64,000 nucleotides of DNA from Cordylochernes scorpioides. Taxonomy: Eukaryota > Arthropoda > Arachnida > Pseudoscorpiones > Chernetidae. The position numbers were made by a program, and so were the translations under genes. The notes under the pieces are model-generated. The model was not told the origin of the DNA. It was given only the letters and a program-made list of their open reading frames with translations, and did not search any database. The stretch lies in contig CP092879.1 of NCBI GenBank assembly GCA_030710605.1, positions 25,931,241 to 25,995,240 on the forward strand, read 5' to 3'. Below, piece by piece: positions 45,009 to 56,849 of the stretch; position 1 is the stretch's first letter; each line of letters opens with the position of its first letter.

Positions 45009-46313
45009 ATATATATATATATATATTTAATTATAAAACGATATATAAAAACTGAGGTGCTACCTCAATTATTATTTATTAATATTTGATATATGTGCCT
45101 ATTTTATATATGAAAAATATGATTTTAGTCAAAAAGCCGAGAGACGATGTATGTATCTAGAGACACTAGCTAAAACTATAAAAGCTAAACCAAATTGTTT
45201 CTATAATCAAAATTCGTGTAGAAAAATGTGTAATTCACGAAACATCAAGTACACTACCAGAGAAAAAGCAAGTCAAAATTGTAGGCAAATATTCGTTTGC
45301 TATAGGGTAATTGAAATATTGGAAGCGAAAATGTTAAAATCAACTATGTGTCTCCTAACTCATATCTAATTTGCTATTGCTTTCAACCTTCATGACATGT
45401 TGTAATCTTACCCATGGGATAATTGAAAAAATACCTAATTTGCATGTGGCGAATCAGGTTATGTCGTGGAATGTGATAAAATCTATAATATATAATTAGG
45501 TCATATTTATATATACAATTAAATATTCGGCAGATCTTAAGAATGAAAAATCGTGATTTTCAAAAGCTTAAAGGAAACAAGAGGCAGAGACGAGCTGATT
45601 TTAATCCGCAAACAAGCAAAGCTTCTAAGAGAAGATGTGAACAAATCAAAGCCAGCTTCGCATGTTTCGAGGAATGCAAGCGTACATCTGATCACTGAAA
45701 TGCATACAAGCAGAAAACAGCAGGCCGATTAAATCGCTGTCAGATTATACCACCTTCGACTTACGCTGCTCTTTGAAGTGCCCTAATAACATTGGCAGCC
45801 AAGAATAAAGCAATACACTGGGAAAACCTCGATCTTCGAACTGAGGAAGGCTTTTTGGCCAAAGTAGTTGAACTCTAAAATGTGGAGAAAACGAATCAGT
45901 GTATCGAGAAGGGTCTCATTATCAGAAGCAGCCTTTTGAGGTTATATCCCTTCAGGATAAGTTTATTCTCAAATAATAATATTGTGGCTCTATAAATCTG
46001 TTTTGTCTTCATGACCGAGGCCATGTAAATCCCCACCTGCTACCTGAAATAATTGTCAATAGATCACAAGGAATGAGCACTCCAAAGTACATCATGTACA
46101 AACCCTTAAGTTTTCAAACGTAAGTGACAAGGATATTGGTAGGCAAAATGGTCTCTGCTTATCGGAGAAGGAGTGAAAGAAGCTCCAGTCTTTGATAAAT
46201 TCAGCAAAAACTTCGTCATTTCCAAGATTCAACCATAAAACTAACTAGGTATTTTAAGAGCGACGCATAGCATCACCATGGGTGAGAGAGAACAGCTTCA
46301 TCAAATGTACGTA
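45009..46313. other. Non-coding region after a (TA)n tract
   Basis: A TA run (45009-45027) is followed by AT-rich and then mixed sequence. No gene, RNA or known repeat is recognised. Confidence 0.5.
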
Positions 46314-46563
46314 TCTACTTATATAATTGCCTTATTCTGTCTGTGTGAAGTTCACTGTGTGAAGTTCACGGATAGATTTTGGTCTGAATGGATAAAATAA
46401 AAAAAGTGTCAAGGGATGGGAATCGAACCCACGACCTTCCGCTTACCGGCAGATGCCATGACCACTAGGCCACATGACCACAATTTATAATTGTAACAAA
46501 TAGTATTTGAATCAAAACATTCAATCGGGTAAAACACGGGCGTTGCCCGGGTCATTCGGCTAG
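46314..46563 (+). mobile_element. Short non-autonomous Helitron, 250 bp, carrying a tRNA-like sequence
   Basis: It starts TCTACTTATATAATTGCC after an A and ends CTAG before a T. A GC-rich hairpin (CGGGC GTT GCCCG, 46537-46549) lies ten bases before the end. Both termini match the Helitron at 25211-26106, but the interior is unrelated: a 13-bp direct repeat (GTGTGAAGTTCAC, twice) and a tRNA-like sequence on the minus strand replace the 73-bp array. Confidence 0.9.
46407..46480 (-). tRNA. tRNA-like sequence or tRNA pseudogene inside the Helitron
   Basis: On the minus strand an A box (TGGCCTAGTGG) and a perfect B box (GGTTCGATTCC) are spaced as in a tRNA. A T-arm-like stem, GTGGG with CCCAT, is present. 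The acceptor halves (GGTCATG against CCCTTGA) do not pair properly and the anticodon arm is irregular, so a working tRNA is unlikely. The best reading is a pseudo-tRNA or an internal Pol III promoter captured by the Helitron. The anticodon cannot be assigned with confidence. Confidence 0.55.
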
Positions 46564-47655
46564 TCTTTATATAAGAGAGAGAGTAAAATTCAACGCCTGT
46601 TTCAACTGAAATTGGTCGAAAGGATCATATTTAATTTCAGTGGATCCTCGAGAAATTTAAATCTGTTATGCGCTTCTAGAATCATCAAGTTAGAAGTAGC
46701 ACCTCTTTTTTTCCTCAAAACATCTTGTTGTCGTGGACATATAGAGCATTCTAGTGTATGTTCCTACCAACCAAATACTATAAAATCATCAGCGGCGTCT
46801 TTTGCAGTAGAATGCGTCCTCGCCTGCATATCACCATGTTGTAGTGCGGTATTTGAGCCATTCCGTGGTTGAGGTTAACTTTCTGGAAAATAGTGCTTAG
46901 GCCTAACAAGGTTTCTATCACTTAAAAAAATACGATACTGGTGGCACCTGCTTTGACTTAGTCTTCAATTATTTGGTTCAAGAAGCTTCTTTCATCTGTT
47001 CTTTATTGAACTGCCACCAAATTTTATGTGTTGTCTACTCGAGAACCGTCGAGAAGGTTGTACTGACAAAAATACCTCCTGTATTTTCAAACGGGGCAGA
47101 ATGGTTCTGCAGAATAGCGCTCAAGCAAAGTTCTTTTTCATTTTCACAAGTCCTCTACTGACATGCTTTAAAAAAGTGCTCGATAAAGGAACTTCTCATC
47201 GGGCGGTAATAATTTGTTATCAAAAAGATAACCTATTTTCCAGGATTGAGTGTTGAAAGATTTTCAAAATAATTTATGCCAAAATTCAGCGACAAAATTT
47301 TTCAAATTACAAAATCAAATAGCTATCGTCCTGCAATTGGAATAATATCTCCGACTCTCTACTGATCATATCAAGGTCTTCATTTTCATAACGATTTAAG
47401 GGCCGCAAATCACAAGTAAAGGAACACCTGTAAAAGAAAATCCTCATACGTTTACAGTGGCTTCTTTCACATCCAATAAGAATAGGTGACCAAACTCGCT
47501 GGTGCTGACGTCGGAAATATCCTCGCAAGGCTATCATTGCTAGAATTCTATCAAGGTGGATGGGGTTCGTCTATAATTCTTTCATCGTATTTCTCAGCTT
47601 CCAGGCAGCATATTGGGTAGTACCAGGCCATTCAGCCCATAATAAGACTCTTTGG
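46564..47655. other. Non-coding region
   Basis: Mixed AT-rich sequence up to the start of the second minisatellite array. Short open frames show no family resemblance; I see no gene, RNA or repeat. Confidence 0.5.
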
Positions 47656-50600
47656 GATCACTGTAACTCTTTTAATAAAATATGCGTACTCCACCGCGTC
47701 TCTGGCATTACTGTAGTTCTGTAAATAGAAAAGGTGTACCCCCCGCCCTTCTAGAATCTCTATAATTCTGTCAATAAAATTTATTTACTGGCCGCTTCTC
47801 TTCGAATCTCTGTACCACTGTCAAAAAATATCTGTAATCCACCGCACGCCTCTGGAATCTCTGTACCTCTGTCAATATAATAACTTACTCTCCCGTCTCT
47901 GGTATCTCTATACTTCTTTCATTAAGATATGTGTATTCTCTATGTGTCTGGCATCTCTGTACTTCTGTCAATAAAATATCTGTACTCCCCCCGTCTCTGG
48001 TAGTTCTGTACTTCTGTCAATCAAATAAGTGTACATCCCCGGTCTGGTATCTCTGTACCTCTGTCAATAAAATATTTATACTCCCCATCTATGGCATATA
48101 TTTACTTTTATCAATAAAATATGTTTAGTCCCCCGCGTCTATGTAGTCTCTGTTCTTCTATCAATAAAATATGTGTACTCCCTCTGTCTTTGGCATCTCT
48201 GTACCTCTGTGAATAATATATGTGTACTCCCCTGGGTCAGATATCTTTGTATTTTTGTCAATAAAACATATTCACTGCCCCGCGTTTCTAGAATCTCTGT
48301 ACTTCTTTCAATAAAAAATATATACAGCCCCTCCCCCGTCAATGGCATCTCTGTGCTTCTGTCAAAAAAAAAAAAAAAACATGTGTATTACTTCTCGTCT
48401 CTGGCATCTCTGTACTCTGTCATTATAATATATGTATTACCCCGCGCGTTTCTGGCATCTCGGTACTTTTGTCAAAAAAAAAAACAAAAAAAAAAACATG
48501 TGTACTCTCCCGCGTCTCTGGAATCTCTGTACTTCTGACAATAAAATATGTGTACTCCTCACCCTCTCTGTCATTTCTGTACTTCTGACAATAAAATATG
48601 TGTACTCTCGCCGTCTCTGGCATTCTGTGTACCTCTGTGAAATAAAATATGTGTACTCCCCACCGTCTCTGGCATTTCTGTTATTAAAATATTCGTACTC
48701 TGCCGCGCCACTGGTATCTCTGCACTACTGTCAATAAAATTAGTGTACTCCCCCGTCTCTAGAATCTCTGTACTTCTGTCAATAAAATAAGTGTACTCCT
48801 CCTATCTCTCTGGCATCTCTGTACATCTGATAATAAAATATGTATACTCCACCGCGCGTCTCTGGCATCTCCGTACTTCTGTCAATAAAATATGTGTACT
48901 CCAATGCGCGTCTCTAGAATCTCTGTGCTTTTATGATTAAAATATATGTACTCAACCCCGTTTATATCATCGCTGTACCTCTGTCAATGAACTATATCCA
49001 CTTTCCGATCTCTGGCATCTCTGTACTTGGGTCAATACAATAAATCAATTTCGTCGTATTGTCATTTCTGTATATCTCTCAATAACATGAAAACTCCATT
49101 CTCTGACATTATTGTACGTCGTTTAATTAAGTTGTGTGAGTTACTCTGTTGATATATATAACTTATCTCTAACTCTTTCAATGAAACATGTGAAATCTAC
49201 TCTCGTTAAAATCTCTGTACATCTGTTTATATACAAGTTTACTTCACTATCTTTGTAGTCGATATACATATGCCAAAAAACACGCGTATTCACCGTTTCT
49301 CGCGTCCCTTTAATTTGTCAATGAAATCGGTGTATTTTACCCTTTCTACTTCTCTTAACCTAGGTCAATGAACATCTGCAATCAACCGTCTCTAGCTCCG
49401 AGAAAAAAAAACATTTGTTTTCCACAGTCTCGGGCGTCCCTATAGCTTCATCAATAGAAAATGTGTATTCCACCGTCTTTGGCGTTCCTTTACCTTTTTT
49501 CATATGAAATCACGTGTATTGAATCTTTTTTGGCTTCGCTGTACCTCTGTCAATAAAACATACGTATCACACCGTCGCTGGCGTCCCTGTACCTCTGTCA
49601 ATAAAATGCGTTTATCCCACCATCTCTGGAATCCCTATTCCTTTGTCAATAAAACACGCGTATTCAATGGTGTCTGGTGTCCTTTAACCTCTGCCATAAA
49701 ACATGTATATCCCACAGTTTCTTGCCCCTGCTTACCTCTGTCAATAAAACATGTGTATTTCACCGTTTCTGGAGTCCCTATAACCTCTTTAAATAAATTT
49801 GTAAATACCAGCGTCTCTCTCTGGTGTCTGTTTATCTCCATCAATGAAACCTGTGTATTCCATCATCTATGGTCTCCCTGTACATTTTTATCCAAAAAAA
49901 CATTTTTATTCCACAGTCTGTGGCATCCTTGTAGATCCGTCAACAAAACCTGTATATGCTATTACTTGCAGCAACTATGTACCTAAGTTGATAAAACGTG
50001 TGTATTCTTCTTTTTTTGTCGTCCCAGTATCTCCTTCAATAAAACATGTGTATTATACTCTCTTTCTTAAACTTTTGTACTTCTGTCAACAAAACATTTG
50101 TAATTCCTGGCTTCTGACATCTATGTACCTCTGTCAATGAAAAATGTGCACACCCCCGCGCGTCTCTAGCATTTCTGTACTTCTGTCAATCAAATATATG
50201 TACTGCCTACCGTCTCTGGCATCTCTGTACCTCTGTCTATTAAATATGCGAACTCCCCTTGTCTCTATCATCTCTGTACTTCTTTCAAGGAAATAAATGT
50301 ACTGCCACCCGCCCCTGGCATCTCTGTACTTCTGTAAATAAAATATAAGTACTGCCCCCCTCCCCCGTCTCAGGCATCTCTGTACTTCTGTGAATATTAC
50401 ATTTGTACTCCACTTCGTGTCTGGCAAATCTGCACTTCTGCCAATAAACAATGTGTTCTCCCCTACGCGTTTATAGCCTTTATTTACTTCTTTAAATAAA
50501 TTAGGTGTTCTACCCCGCAGGTCTCTGGCATCTCTGTACCTCTTTCAATAAAATAGGTGTAATGCAACGCGCGTCGTTGGCATCTCTGTACTTCTTTCAA

Positions 50601-53600
50601 TAGAGCATGTTTTTACCCTTGTCTCTGGAATCTATGTACCACTGTCAATATAATATGTATATTCCACCACGCGTCTCTGTCATCTGTGTACCTGTGACTA
50701 TAAAACATGTGGGCATCTCTGTACTTTTTTTCAATATAATATGTGAACTCCCCCTTCTCTGTCATCTCGGTACTTCGGTCAATAAAATATTTGCACTACC
50801 CGCGTCTCTGGCCTTTTTTATTTCTATTTATGTATATTTCCTCTCGTTTCTAGCTTCTCTGTACCTCTGTCAATATATGTATATTTCACCACGCGTCTCA
50901 GATAACTCTGTTTTTCTGTCAATAAAATATGCATATGTCCTCCTGTCTCTGGCTTCTCTGTACCTCTGTCAAAAAATGTGTACTCCAACACGCGTCTCTG
51001 GCATATCTGCACTTCTTTCAATATTATATAAGAACTCCTCAGCGCGTCTCTGGCGTTTCTGTACTTCTGTCAATGATATACGTGTACTCCCTCTTCTCTG
51101 GCGTCTCTGTATTTCATTCAATGAAATATTTATACACCACCGCGTCTCTGGCATCTCTGAATCTTTGTCAATAAAACATGTGTACTCTCCTGTTTCTGGC
51201 ATCTCCGTACCTCTATCAATAAAACATTTGTTCTCCCTTTTTCTCTGGTATCTCTGTTCCTTTGTCAATAAATATCTCTACTTCCCCGCTCTGGCATCTC
51301 TTTACTTCTTTCATTATAATCTGTGTACTCCCCCCGTCTCTGGCCTCTCTGTACCTCTTTTAATAAAACAGGTTCATTCCCCTGCGTCTCTGGCATCTCT
51401 TAACCTCTATTAATTAAACATGAGTACTACCTCGTTTCTGGCATTTCTGTACTCATTTCAATCAAGCATGTGTACTCCCCTCCGTCTGTGGCATCTCTGT
51501 ACTTTTTTCAATAAAATATGTATATTCCGCTGCATCTCTATCTTCTCTCTACTTCTGTCAATGTATTATGTGTACTCCTCCGCGTCTCTGGCATATCTGT
51601 ACATCTTTCAATTAAATATGTGTACTTCCTCCCGTAATTGGCATTTCTTTACTTCTGCCAATAAAATATGTGTACTCCCCCTTCTCTCTAGCAACTCTGT
51701 ACCTCTGTCAATAATATATGTATACCCCGCTGTGTCTCTAGCATCTTTGTACTTCTGTAAATGAAATACAGATACTTTCCCCCCGTCCTCTGGTATCTCT
51801 GTACTTTTTCTATTAAACATGTTAGTTCCCCTCGTCTCTACCATCTCTGTACTTCTTTGAATAAAATATGTGTGCTCCTCCTGTCTCTAGTATCTCTGTA
51901 CTTATTTCAATATAATATGTGTAATTCTTCGCGCGTCTCTGGCACTCTGTACTTCGGTCAATAAAAAATGTGCACTCCCCCTCCTTGTTTCTGTACCTCT
52001 GTCAATTAATCATGTGTACTCCCTCGTCTCTGGCATTTCTGAATCTTTGTCAATAAAATATGTGTACTCCCCCAGTCTCTGGCATCTCTGTACTTTTTTA
52101 GAAATAATATGTGTACTCCCCGCGTCTCTGTCATCTTTGTACTTCTGTCAAAATATAATGTATTTCCGATCAAGCGCCTCTGGCGTTTCTGTACCACTGT
52201 CAATAAAATATGTATACTCCTTGCGCCTCTGGCATTTCTGTATTTCTGTCAATGCAATATTTTAAATTCCCCGCGAGTCTCTGGCATCTTTGTATATCTG
52301 TCAATAAAACATGTGTACTCCCCCCTCCGTTTCTGGCATCCCTGTACCTCTGTCAATTAAACATGAGTTCTACCTCGTTTCTGGCATTTCTGTTTATCTC
52401 TCAATAAAACATATGTACCTTCCCGTGTCTCTATAATCTCTGTACTTCTTTCAATATAATTTCTGTACCCCCCCGCGCCTCTCTGGCACTCTGTACCTCT
52501 GTCATTAATACATGTGTATTCTTCTGTGCGTCTCTGGCATCTCTGAACCTCTGTGAATAAAATATGTTCACTCCCACCGTCTCTGGCATCTCTGCACTTA
52601 TATCAATAAAACATATGTACTTCCCTCCGTCTCTGGCATATCTATACATTTTTCAATAAAATATGTATAGTCCCCTGCCTCTCTGGCATTTCTGTACCAC
52701 TGTCAATAAAACATGTTTACTCCCTGCGTCTCTGGCATATCTGACTTCTTTTAATAAATCATGTGTATTACCCCCGTCTCTGGCATTTTTGTACTGCTGT
52801 GTATCGAATATGTATACTTCATCCCGTCTCTGGTCTTTCTGTACTTCTTTCAATAAAATGTGCATTTAACGCGCGTCTCTAGCAAATCTGTTCTTCTTTT
52901 AAATTTATATGTGAACTCCCCCGCTCGTCTCTGGAGTTTCTGAACTTCTGGCAATGAAATATGGGATAATTTCTCGTGTCTCTGGCAACTCTGAACTTTT
53001 GCGCATAAAATATGTGTACTCTTCCTGTCCCTGGCATCTCTTTACTTCTGTCAATAAAATATGTTTATTCCTCCTGTTTCTGTCATCTCTGTTCCTCTGT
53101 CAATAAAATATGTATACCCCGTTGCGTCTCTAGCACCTCTGTACTTCTGTCAATAAAATATAGATACTTCCCCCAGTACTTCTTCAAAAAAGCATGTTGT
53201 TTCCCCTTGTCTCTAGCATATCTGAACCTCTTTGAATAAAATATGTGTTCCCTCCCCCCGGTTTCTGGCATCTCTGTACTTCTGGGAATAAAACATGTGT
53301 ACTCCCCCCATCTCTGGCATCTCACTACCTCTGTCAATAAAATATGCGTACTCGCCCCGTCTCTGGCATCTCTGTATCTCTGTTATAAAACATGTGTACT
53401 CCCCCCGTCTCTTGCATCTCTATACCTCTGTCAATAAAATATGTGTACACACCCGTCTCTGGCATCTCTGGACTTCTGTTATTAGAACATGGGTATTTAC
53501 TCTCTTCTCTGCCTTCTCTGTACCTCTCTCAATATAATATGTATATGCCACCACGCGTATCAGATATCTCTGTTTTTTTGCCAATGAAAATATATATACT

Positions 53601-54188
53601 CCCTTTCGTCTCTGGCATTTCTGCACTACTGTCAATAAAATATGTAAACTCCCCGCGTCACTGGCATTTCTGTACTTCTGTTAAAAAACATGTGTCATAT
53701 CCCCGTCTCTGGCATTTCTGTACTTCTGTCAATACAATATTTGAACTTCCCCGCGAGTCTCTGGCATCTTTGTACTTCTGTCAATAAAACATTGGTACTC
53801 CCCCCCCCCCCCCACCCGTCTCTGGCATCTCTGTACCTATGCCAATGAGTACTACCTCGGCTCTGATATTCCGGTTTTTCTTTCAATTAAACATGTGTAG
53901 TTTCTCAATGTCTCTGGCATCTCTGTACTTCTGTCAATAAAATATGAGTACTCACCTGCGTCCCTGGCATCTCTGTACTTCTTTCATTAAAATATGTGTA
54001 CTTCCTCCCGTCCCCGGTATCTCTTTACTTCTGTCAATAAAATATGTGTACTCCCTCGCGCGTCTCTAGCACTCTGTACTCCAGTCAATAAAACATGTGT
54101 ATACCCCCCTTCTCTGGTGTCTCTGTACCTCTGTCATTTAATCATCTGTACCCCCTCGTCTCTGGCATTTCTCTTGTCAATAAAACAG
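47656..54188 (+). repeat. Minisatellite array B, left part, about 48-bp units
   Basis: Same family and orientation as 5087-24048, mostly in the 48-bp form with GTCTCTGGCATCTCTGTACT and TCAATAAAATATGTGTACTC blocks. An intermediate, more diverged stretch with TGTATTCCACCGTCTC units lies at about 49050-50100, like 7130-8600 in array A. Many units carry an extra CCGCGCG before the TCTCTGG core, and A, C or T homopolymer runs are common. Open frames on both strands are repeat artefacts. Confidence 0.95.
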
Positions 54189-54361
54189 GGGTATTCTTTC
54201 GCCGTATTTATTTATTATTTTCATTAACGATCTGGTTGCTACACTGGGTGATTCTGACCTGCCAGGTATATACTTACCGGGCCATGGAACTATACACCTC
54301 CTCCTGTTCGCGGATGATATACTCCTCTTTGGTGAATCCAAGATAAATCTCCAAATAAAGA
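54189..54361 (+). pseudogene. Reverse-transcriptase fragment of a non-LTR element
   Basis: About 57 codons translate to an RT core piece: ILSPYLF...INDL (motif B region) and LLFADDILLFGES (motif C with the catalytic Asp pair). It joins minisatellite on the left and Tc1 sequence on the right with no gap, so it is a short captured fragment. It is not from either LINE described above, judging by its sequence. Confidence 0.8.
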
Positions 54362-54929
54362 TTAAATTCTCAGATGAGTCGCGTTTCTGCTTGTCCAGTG
54401 ATAGTCGCCGTGTACGCGTGTGGCGTCGACGTGGAGAAAGGTCCAATCCGGCAGCAATTGTGGAACGCCCCACCGTGCGACAACGTGGAATCATGGTTTG
54501 GGGCGCAATCGCGTATGATTCCAGGTCACCTTTACTTCGTATTCAGGGCACTATGACGGCCAACGATACGTTGATGATGTGCTGCGACCGGTGACACTCC
54601 CCTACCTTCAGGGGGTACCCAATGCCCTTTATCAGCAGGATAACGCTCGACCGCACACTGCTCGCATTAGCCAACAAGCTCTGCAAGATGTACAGATGCT
54701 TACCTGGCCACCGCACTCTCCTGATCTCTCACCAATCGAGCACGTCTGGGACATCATTGGACGCCGTTTGCATGCCTTGCCACAGCCGCGTTCAGAAGAC
54801 GAACTGTGGCAAATGGTTGAGAGGGAATGGAGAGCCATCCTTCAGGACGCCATCCGTACTCTGATTGACTCTCTACCTAGACGTGTTGCTCCGTGCATCG
54901 CCGTCCGCGGTGGTCCTACTTGCTACTAA
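54362..54929 (+). pseudogene. Tc1/mariner transposase, catalytic half only
   Basis: The fragment begins at the FSDESRF block (first catalytic Asp), continues through MVWGAI, the YQQDNARPHTAR block (second Asp) and the PHSPDLSPIEHVWD block (Glu, DD34E type), and ends at a TAA (54927-54929). The N-terminal DNA-binding helix-turn-helix part is missing, replaced by the RT fragment. A frameshift lies near 54555-54580, between the first and second catalytic blocks. It is a dead copy embedded in the minisatellite array. Confidence 0.93.
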
Positions 54930-55025
54930 GCCGACGCCGTTCTCGCTCTGTATTATGACTATCATTTTGAAATAAAGAGCACTTATTGTTCGTCCCTGTC
55001 TCTTTCTGTCTGCCGAGTTTCATCG
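54930..55025. other. Tc1 3' flank
   Basis: Non-repeat sequence after the transposase stop, with AATAAA near 54973. It probably represents the 3' untranslated part of the Tc1 element; no matching inverted repeat exists on the left, as that end is lost. Minisatellite resumes near 55026. Confidence 0.55.
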
Positions 55026-56447
55026 GTACCTCTGTGAATTAAACATGTTTAATCCCTCGTCACTGGAATTTCTGAATCTTTGAAAATAAAACATGTGTAT
55101 TTTTATCCGGTCTCAGGAATCTCTGTACTTATGTTGTAAAAAGGCGTGAAATCCAACGTCTCTGGCATCTCTGTACTCGGTCAATAAAATATATGTACCC
55201 CCCCACCCCCCGTCTCTGGAATCAATATACTTCAGTAAATAAAATATGTGTACTCACCCGTATTTTGCATTTATGTACTTCTGTCAATTAGAAATGTGAA
55301 CTCCTCCGTCTTTGGTATCTCTGTACTTCTTTCAATATAATATTTGTACTCTCCCGCTCGTCTCTGGCATCTCTGTACTTCTGTGAAGAAAATAGGTGTA
55401 CCCCGCGTGTCTGTCATCTATGTACTTCTGTTATTAAAACATGTGTATTCCACCACGCCGTTCTGTCATCTCTTTATACTTCTGTAAATAAAAACATGTA
55501 TACCTCTCACCGTATTTTGCATTCCTGTACCATTGTCAAAAATATATGTTCACTCCCCGCGTCTCTGGCATTTCTGTACTTCAGTCAATAAAATATTCGT
55601 TCTCAACCGCGCGTCTCTGGCATCTCTGTTCTTATGTCAAAAAATATTATACTCCCCTGCGTCTGTGGCATATTACTTTTTCTGTCAATGAAATATGTGT
55701 TCTCCACCACGCGTCACTAGCATCTCTGTAATTCTCTATGGAAAATATGTGTACTTCCAGCGTGTCTGGCATCATTTTTTCTGTCAAAATACCATGTTTT
55801 TCCACCCGTTTCTGGGATTTTTGTACTTATCTCAATAAAACATGTGTAATTCCTTACGTCTTGGCATCTCTGTAGTTCTGTCAATAAAATATTTGTTTAC
55901 AACCGAGCGTCTCCGGAATCTCTGTACTTATGTCAATAAAATTTGTTTACTCCCCCGCGTTCTGAGATATCTTTACTTCTGTCTATAAAATATTTGTACA
56001 CAACCGCGCGTCTCTTGCAACTCTTTTTCTCTCAATAAAAAATGTGTACTCACCCGTGTCTCTGGCACATCTGTACTTCTGTCAATAAAAATGTGTACTT
56101 CCCCGCGTCGCTGGCATCTCTGTACTTCTGTCAATAAAACATGTGTACTCACCCGAGTCTCTGGCATCTCTGTACCTTAGTTAATAAAACATGTTTACTC
56201 CCCTGTGTCTCTGGCATCTCTGTACTTATGTTAATAAAACATGTGTACTCTCCCGCATCTCTGTACTTCTGTCAATAAAATATTTGTACTCCAACGCGTC
56301 TCTGACATCTATATACATCTGTCAATAAAACATGTGTACTTCACCTCGTCTCTGGAATCTCTGTACCTCACTCAATAAAACTTGTTTACTATCCCGCGGC
56401 TCTGGCATCTCGGTACTTCTATCAATAAAACATGTGTTCTCCCTCGT

Positions 56448-56770
56448 CTCTGGCATACCTGTATTTCTTTCAAAAAACATGTGTACTCCTATGCGTCTCT
56501 GGGATCTCTGTACTTCTGTCAATAAAACATTTGTTCTTCCCTGTGTCTCTGGCATCTCTGTACTTCTGTAAATATAATATAAGTGATACACTGCGTGTCT
56601 CTGGCATCTCTTTACTTCTGTCTATTAAATATGTGTACTCCCGCTTGTCTCTTATATCTCAGTACTTCTTTCAATTATATTGTCTCTGGCATCTCTGTAT
56701 TTCAGTGAATAAAATATATGTATGTACCGCGCGTCTTTGATATCTCTGTACTTCTGTCAATAAAACATGT
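56448..56770 (+). repeat. Higher-order duplication D, copy 1
   Basis: A run of units containing the rare AATATAATATAAGTGATACA junction and the GTACCGCGCGTCTTTGATAT unit recurs at about 58126-58560. This copy lacks about 110 bases (two units) present in the other near 58356-58470. Confidence 0.8.
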
Positions 56771-56849
56771 GCACTCCCCGTCTCTGGCATCTCTATACTT
56801 TTGTCAATAAAACATGTGTACTTCCCCTCGTCTCTGGAATCTCTGTACC

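Noticed and set aside
46612-47256. Small plus-strand frames in 46612-47256 as host exons
   Set aside because: No family resemblance, no convincing splice structure, and they overlap in different frames.
50607-51413. Open frame of 268 codons in array B, and many 60-170 codon frames across both arrays, as possible repeat proteins
   Set aside because: The 48-bp unit is 16 codons long and four of its six frames happen to lack stops, so long periodic frames (SGISVLLSIKYVYSP-like or STEMPETGEYTYFID-like) arise on both strands. Indels shift frames freely and nothing suggests selection on protein.
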